Source: Burkholderiales bacterium
GTDB lineage: Bacteria; Pseudomonadota; Gammaproteobacteria; Burkholderiales; SG8-39
Length of the DNA stretch: 7,709 nt
NCBI GenBank assembly: GCA_020846575.1
Contig: JADLDQ010000342.1
Span: 1 to 7,709, forward strand
Reading direction: 5' to 3'
Positions 5,464 through 7,709 of the stretch are shown here, in pieces; positions within the stretch are counted from its first letter, which is position 1; every line of letters starts with the position of its first letter. The position numbers and the translations under genes are program-made. The notes beneath the pieces were generated by a model. The model ran no database searches, was not told where the DNA came from, and worked only from the letters and a program-made list of their open reading frames with translations.

Positions 5464-7374
5464 ATGGAAGCCCCGGCCGATTCCCCCGAGGTCGACGCGC
5501 TGGCCCAGGCTGCGGCCTCCTTCCTGCGGCGCTACCCGCCGTTCGACGCCATGGAGCCGGAGGCGCTGCACTTTCTCGCTGCACGGCTCGGCACTACCCG
5601 CCACGCAGCGGGCACGCGCATACTGGCGCCCGGGGACGGCGAGCCGCCATGCCTGTGGATCGTGAAGAGCGGCCTCGTGCAACTGGTTCCCGCGCAGGAT
5701 ACGCAGCCGGCAATCGAGGTGACCCTGGCGCCGGGCGAGTGTTTTCCCGTGGGTGCCCTGCTCGAGCGGCGTCCGACCGGGTCGGTGTACACCGCGGGCG
5801 CCGACACGTCCTGTTACCGACTCTCGGCGCCGGACTTCCACGAGTTGCTGGGGCGCAGCGCGCGCTTTCGCGATTTCTCCACGCGCTATCTCGCGAGCCT
5901 GCTGCGGGAGTCGAGGCGGCTCCACCAGATGCACGCGGCGAGCCTCGCCACCGAGGAGCAGGCGATGGGCAGGGCGCTGCGCACGCTCGTCGCGCACCCG
6001 CCCGTGACCTGCGAACCGGAGACGCCCACCGGCGAAGCGCTTCGACTCATGCGGGACGCCGGTATCGGTTCGATCGTGGTGGCGAACCCGGGCGGCGCCC
6101 CGGTCGGCATACTGACGCGACACGACGTACTCGATCGCGTCGCGCTCGCCGGCTGCCGGCTGGATGAACCGATCTCGTCGGTCATGACCCCTTCGCCGCA
6201 CACGCTTGCGGCCGAGGCCAACGCGTACGAGGCGGTGCTGCTCATCGCGCGGCACGGCATACGGCATGTGCCGCTGGTCGACGGCGGCCGCCTGGTCGGG
6301 GTGGTGAGCGAGCGCGATCTCTTCGCGCTCCAGCGCGTCGGTGTGCGCACCATACATCGCACCATCGCGGGCGCGTCCGGCGTCGAGGCGCTCGCCGCGG
6401 CGGCGCGCGACATCGGCGCGCTGGCCCGCAGGCTCGCGGGGGAAGGCGCTGCCGCAGAGCCGCTGATCCTCATCATCTCGACGCTGAACGATGCGCTCAC
6501 CCGCCGGATTCTGGAGCTGGAGGAGACCCGGCACGACCTCGCCGGCGTGGCCTGGGGCTGGCTGGGGTTCGGGTCCGAGGGTCGCTACGAGCAGACCATC
6601 AGCACCGATCAGGACAACGGACTGATCTTCGCGGCCGGTGAGGGAGAATCGGCGCACGCGCTGCGCGAGCGGTTTCTGCCTTTCGCCCGCGCCGTCAACC
6701 GCGCGCTCGACGCGTGCGGCTATCCCCTGTGTGCGGGCGAGATCATGGCGGGCAACCCGAAGTGGTGCCTCGCGTTCGAGGAATGGTGCGAGCGCTTCGA
6801 CTCCTGGATCGCCGATACCGACCCGCGGGCGCTGCTGAACGCGGCGATCTTCTTCGACTTTCGCCTTCTCCACGGGCGCGAGTTTCTCGCCGATGAACTG
6901 CGCGAACGCCTGCTCGCCCGCGCCCGCGCGACGCCGCGGTTCCTGCGGCAGATGGCGGGCGAGGCCCTCGCCGTGCGCCCGCCGCTCGGCTTCCTTTCGG
7001 ACTTCGTCACCGAACGCTCCGCCGGCGGCCGGGACACAATCGATCTCAAGATAGCCGGCGCCCGTCTGTTCGTCGACGCCGCGCGCGTGATCGCACTGGC
7101 GCACGGCGTGGCGCACACCGGCACCGCGGAACGCCTGCGTCAGGCTGGCGCGAAAAGCGGCGTACCCGCCGGGGAGACCGCTGCCGCGGTCGAGGCGTTC
7201 CTGTTCATCCAGATGCTGCGCCTGCGCCGTCAGGCAGAGGCGGGACTCGCGCGCGCCGAGGCGAACCGCGTCGACCCGCAGGAGCTGAACGAAGTCGACC
7301 GGCGCATGCTCAAGGAGTGCCTGCGGCAGGCGCGGCGCCTGCAGTCGCGGCTCGCGCTCGACTTTCAGTTGTGA
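5464..7374 (+). CDS. cNMP-binding-like / CBS-pair / DUF294 putative nucleotidyltransferase
   Basis: This 636-residue soluble protein has four parts. Residues about 25-145 form a cyclic-nucleotide-binding-like fold (LAPGDGEPPCLWIVKSGLVQL), but the phosphate-binding cassette is degenerate: GECFPVGALLERRPTG lacks the usual GE-x-A-L...RA, so cAMP binding is doubtful. Two CBS repeats follow at about 175-230 (VTCEPETPTGEALRLMRDAGIGSIVVAN) and 238-292, ending GVVSERDLFALQ. The DUF294 nucleotidyltransferase core has GSEGRYEQT at 370-378 and DQDNG at 382-386, the GlnD-like Gly-Ser and paired catalytic Asp. A helical DUF294 C-terminal domain ends the protein. I chose ATG 5464 because the domain begins just after it and a longer frame would lie across the opposite-strand genes; only a weak GGGA lies upstream. 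Such genes commonly sit beside DUF4212 symporters, often with a DNA polymerase III epsilon-like exonuclease, absent here. Its substrate is unknown. Confidence 0.92.
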   Translation: MEAPADSPEVDALAQAAASFLRRYPPFDAMEPEALHFLAARLGTTRHAAGTRILAPGDGEPPCLWIVKSGLVQLVPAQDTQPAIEVTLAPGECFPVGALLERRPTGSVYTAGADTSCYRLSAPDFHELLGRSARFRDFSTRYLASLLRESRRLHQMHAASLATEEQAMGRALRTLVAHPPVTCEPETPTGEALRLMRDAGIGSIVVANPGGAPVGILTRHDVLDRVALAGCRLDEPISSVMTPSPHTLAAEANAYEAVLLIARHGIRHVPLVDGGRLVGVVSERDLFALQRVGVRTIHRTIAGASGVEALAAAARDIGALARRLAGEGAAAEPLILIISTLNDALTRRILELEETRHDLAGVAWGWLGFGSEGRYEQTISTDQDNGLIFAAGEGESAHALRERFLPFARAVNRALDACGYPLCAGEIMAGNPKWCLAFEEWCERFDSWIADTDPRALLNAAIFFDFRLLHGREFLADELRERLLARARATPRFLRQMAGEALAVRPPLGFLSDFVTERSAGGRDTIDLKIAGARLFVDAARVIALAHGVAHTGTAERLRQAGAKSGVPAGETAAAVEAFLFIQMLRLRRQAEAGLARAEANRVDPQELNEVDRRMLKECLRQARRLQSRLALDFQL

Positions 7375-7569
7375 AGCGCTCGCAAGCCGAAAGCGCACGC
7401 GAGCCGACGAGCGCCGAGTCATCCCGCACCACGCGCACGCACGACAGGATCGACCGCACAGCCCTCTCATACGGCTCGACCCGTCCGCCCCCGAAGCAGG
7501 CGGGAGATCCACGCCCTCATCGGAGCCGACACCGGGTCGCGCGCGCGCCGCCCGAGATCCGATCTGACG
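7375..7569. other. Gene-free gap between converging genes
   Basis: I find no supportable gene here; the open frames crossing it have shadow-like Arg/Ser/Pro composition. A weak dyad, GCTCGC (7378-7383) with GCGAGC (7399-7404) around a 15-nt loop, starts 4 nt after the DUF294 stop, but it has no T-tract and competes with another short pairing (GCGCT 7376-7380 with AGCGC 7392-7396). It is at best a poor terminator. An 11-nt alternating CG run lies at 7538-7548. Confidence 0.5.
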
Positions 7570-7709
7570 CTGCTCCATCTTCAGCTTGGCCAGGGCCGCG
7601 AGCTTCGCCCATTTCGTTGCCTCCGCGCGCAGGAATTCGCTGAACTGCTCGGGCGACACGTCGCCCCCGGGCTCGTTGCCCAGGGCTGCGAGCTGCTGGA
7701 TCACCTCCG
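7570..7709 (-). pseudogene. C-terminal end of a Bug/TctC-type substrate-binding protein, no in-frame stop
   Basis: Read from the right edge, this frame gives EVIQQLAALGNEPGG, then SPEQFSEFLRAEATKWAKLA and ALAKLKME. This is the typical C-terminus of periplasmic tripartite-tricarboxylate (Bug/TctC) binding proteins, where an LAxLGxEPxG stretch and a PEEFxxFxRAExxKWxK helix come last, followed by about ten residues and a stop. Here the expected stop position (7572-7570) reads CAG, and the frame stays open into the antisense of the DUF294 gene. Either the stop was lost (TAG to CAG would do it), a frameshift or rearrangement has cut the gene, or the base is a sequencing error. Most of the gene lies outside the window, so its overall state cannot be judged. 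It converges on DUF294. Confidence 0.5.

Noticed and set aside
7378..7404. Rho-independent terminator after DUF294
   Set aside because: A 6-bp stem with a 15-nt loop and no T-tract, with a competing pairing, is not enough to call a terminator.
7538..7548. Alternating CG run as a Z-DNA or regulatory element
   Set aside because: Eleven bases of alternating CG are common by chance in DNA this GC-rich; nothing else supports a function.
5284..7569. Long stop-free minus-strand frame opposite DUF294, continuing from the Bug C-terminus
   Set aside because: Beyond the Bug tail its composition is that of an antisense shadow (Arg, Ala, Gln, His rich) with no domain likeness; in GC-rich DNA the reverse frame of a real gene is often open.

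Overview
The window looks like chromosomal DNA of a high-GC betaproteobacterium, probably Burkholderiales or Rhodocyclales. I infer this from the strong G/C bias at third codon positions, the Bug/TctC-type (tripartite tricarboxylate transporter) protein tail at the right edge, and the family types of the other genes. No rRNA, tRNA, CRISPR array or insertion sequence is visible.

Left two thirds (1-5259) is one tightly packed minus-strand cluster. In transcription order it holds: a short glutathione S-transferase-like ORF that appears truncated and decayed (5259-4921); a 65-residue two-helix membrane protein (4913-4716); a 925-residue sensor kinase whose N-terminal half is a sodium:solute-symporter domain, joined by a STAC-type linker to a HisKA/HATPase kinase (4702-1925); a single-domain response regulator (1925-1551); a FixJ-type response regulator with a LuxR-type HTH (1549-962); and, after an 81-bp gap, a DUF4212 small symporter subunit (880-617) followed by the start of its VC_2705/ActP-like sodium:solute symporter (607-1, cut by the window edge). 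All junctions but one are 13 nt or less. The 81-bp gap before DUF4212 is the only obvious place for an internal promoter, and its upstream edge carries a perfect inverted repeat, TAGGG-AAAA-CCCTA (951-964), a candidate operator.

Right third: a divergent plus-strand gene (5464-7374) encodes a cNMP-binding-like/CBS/DUF294 nucleotidyltransferase, a usual companion of DUF4212 symporters. About 195 bp with no gene follow. The last 140 bp match, on the minus strand, the C-terminal end of a Bug/TctC periplasmic binding protein that has no in-frame stop.

Working model (inference): this is an acetate- or short-carboxylate-type uptake and sensing locus related in logic to CrbS/CrbR of Vibrio and MxtR/ErdR of Pseudomonas. 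The transporter-like sensor monitors the substrate or its flux and phosphorylates the FixJ-type regulator and/or the stand-alone receiver. The FixJ-type regulator then activates the DUF4212-symporter pair. The most interesting features are the paired architecture (each symporter-type protein preceded by a two-helix small protein), the inverted repeat upstream of the symporter genes, the variant stand-alone receiver, and the decayed gene fragments flanking the system.
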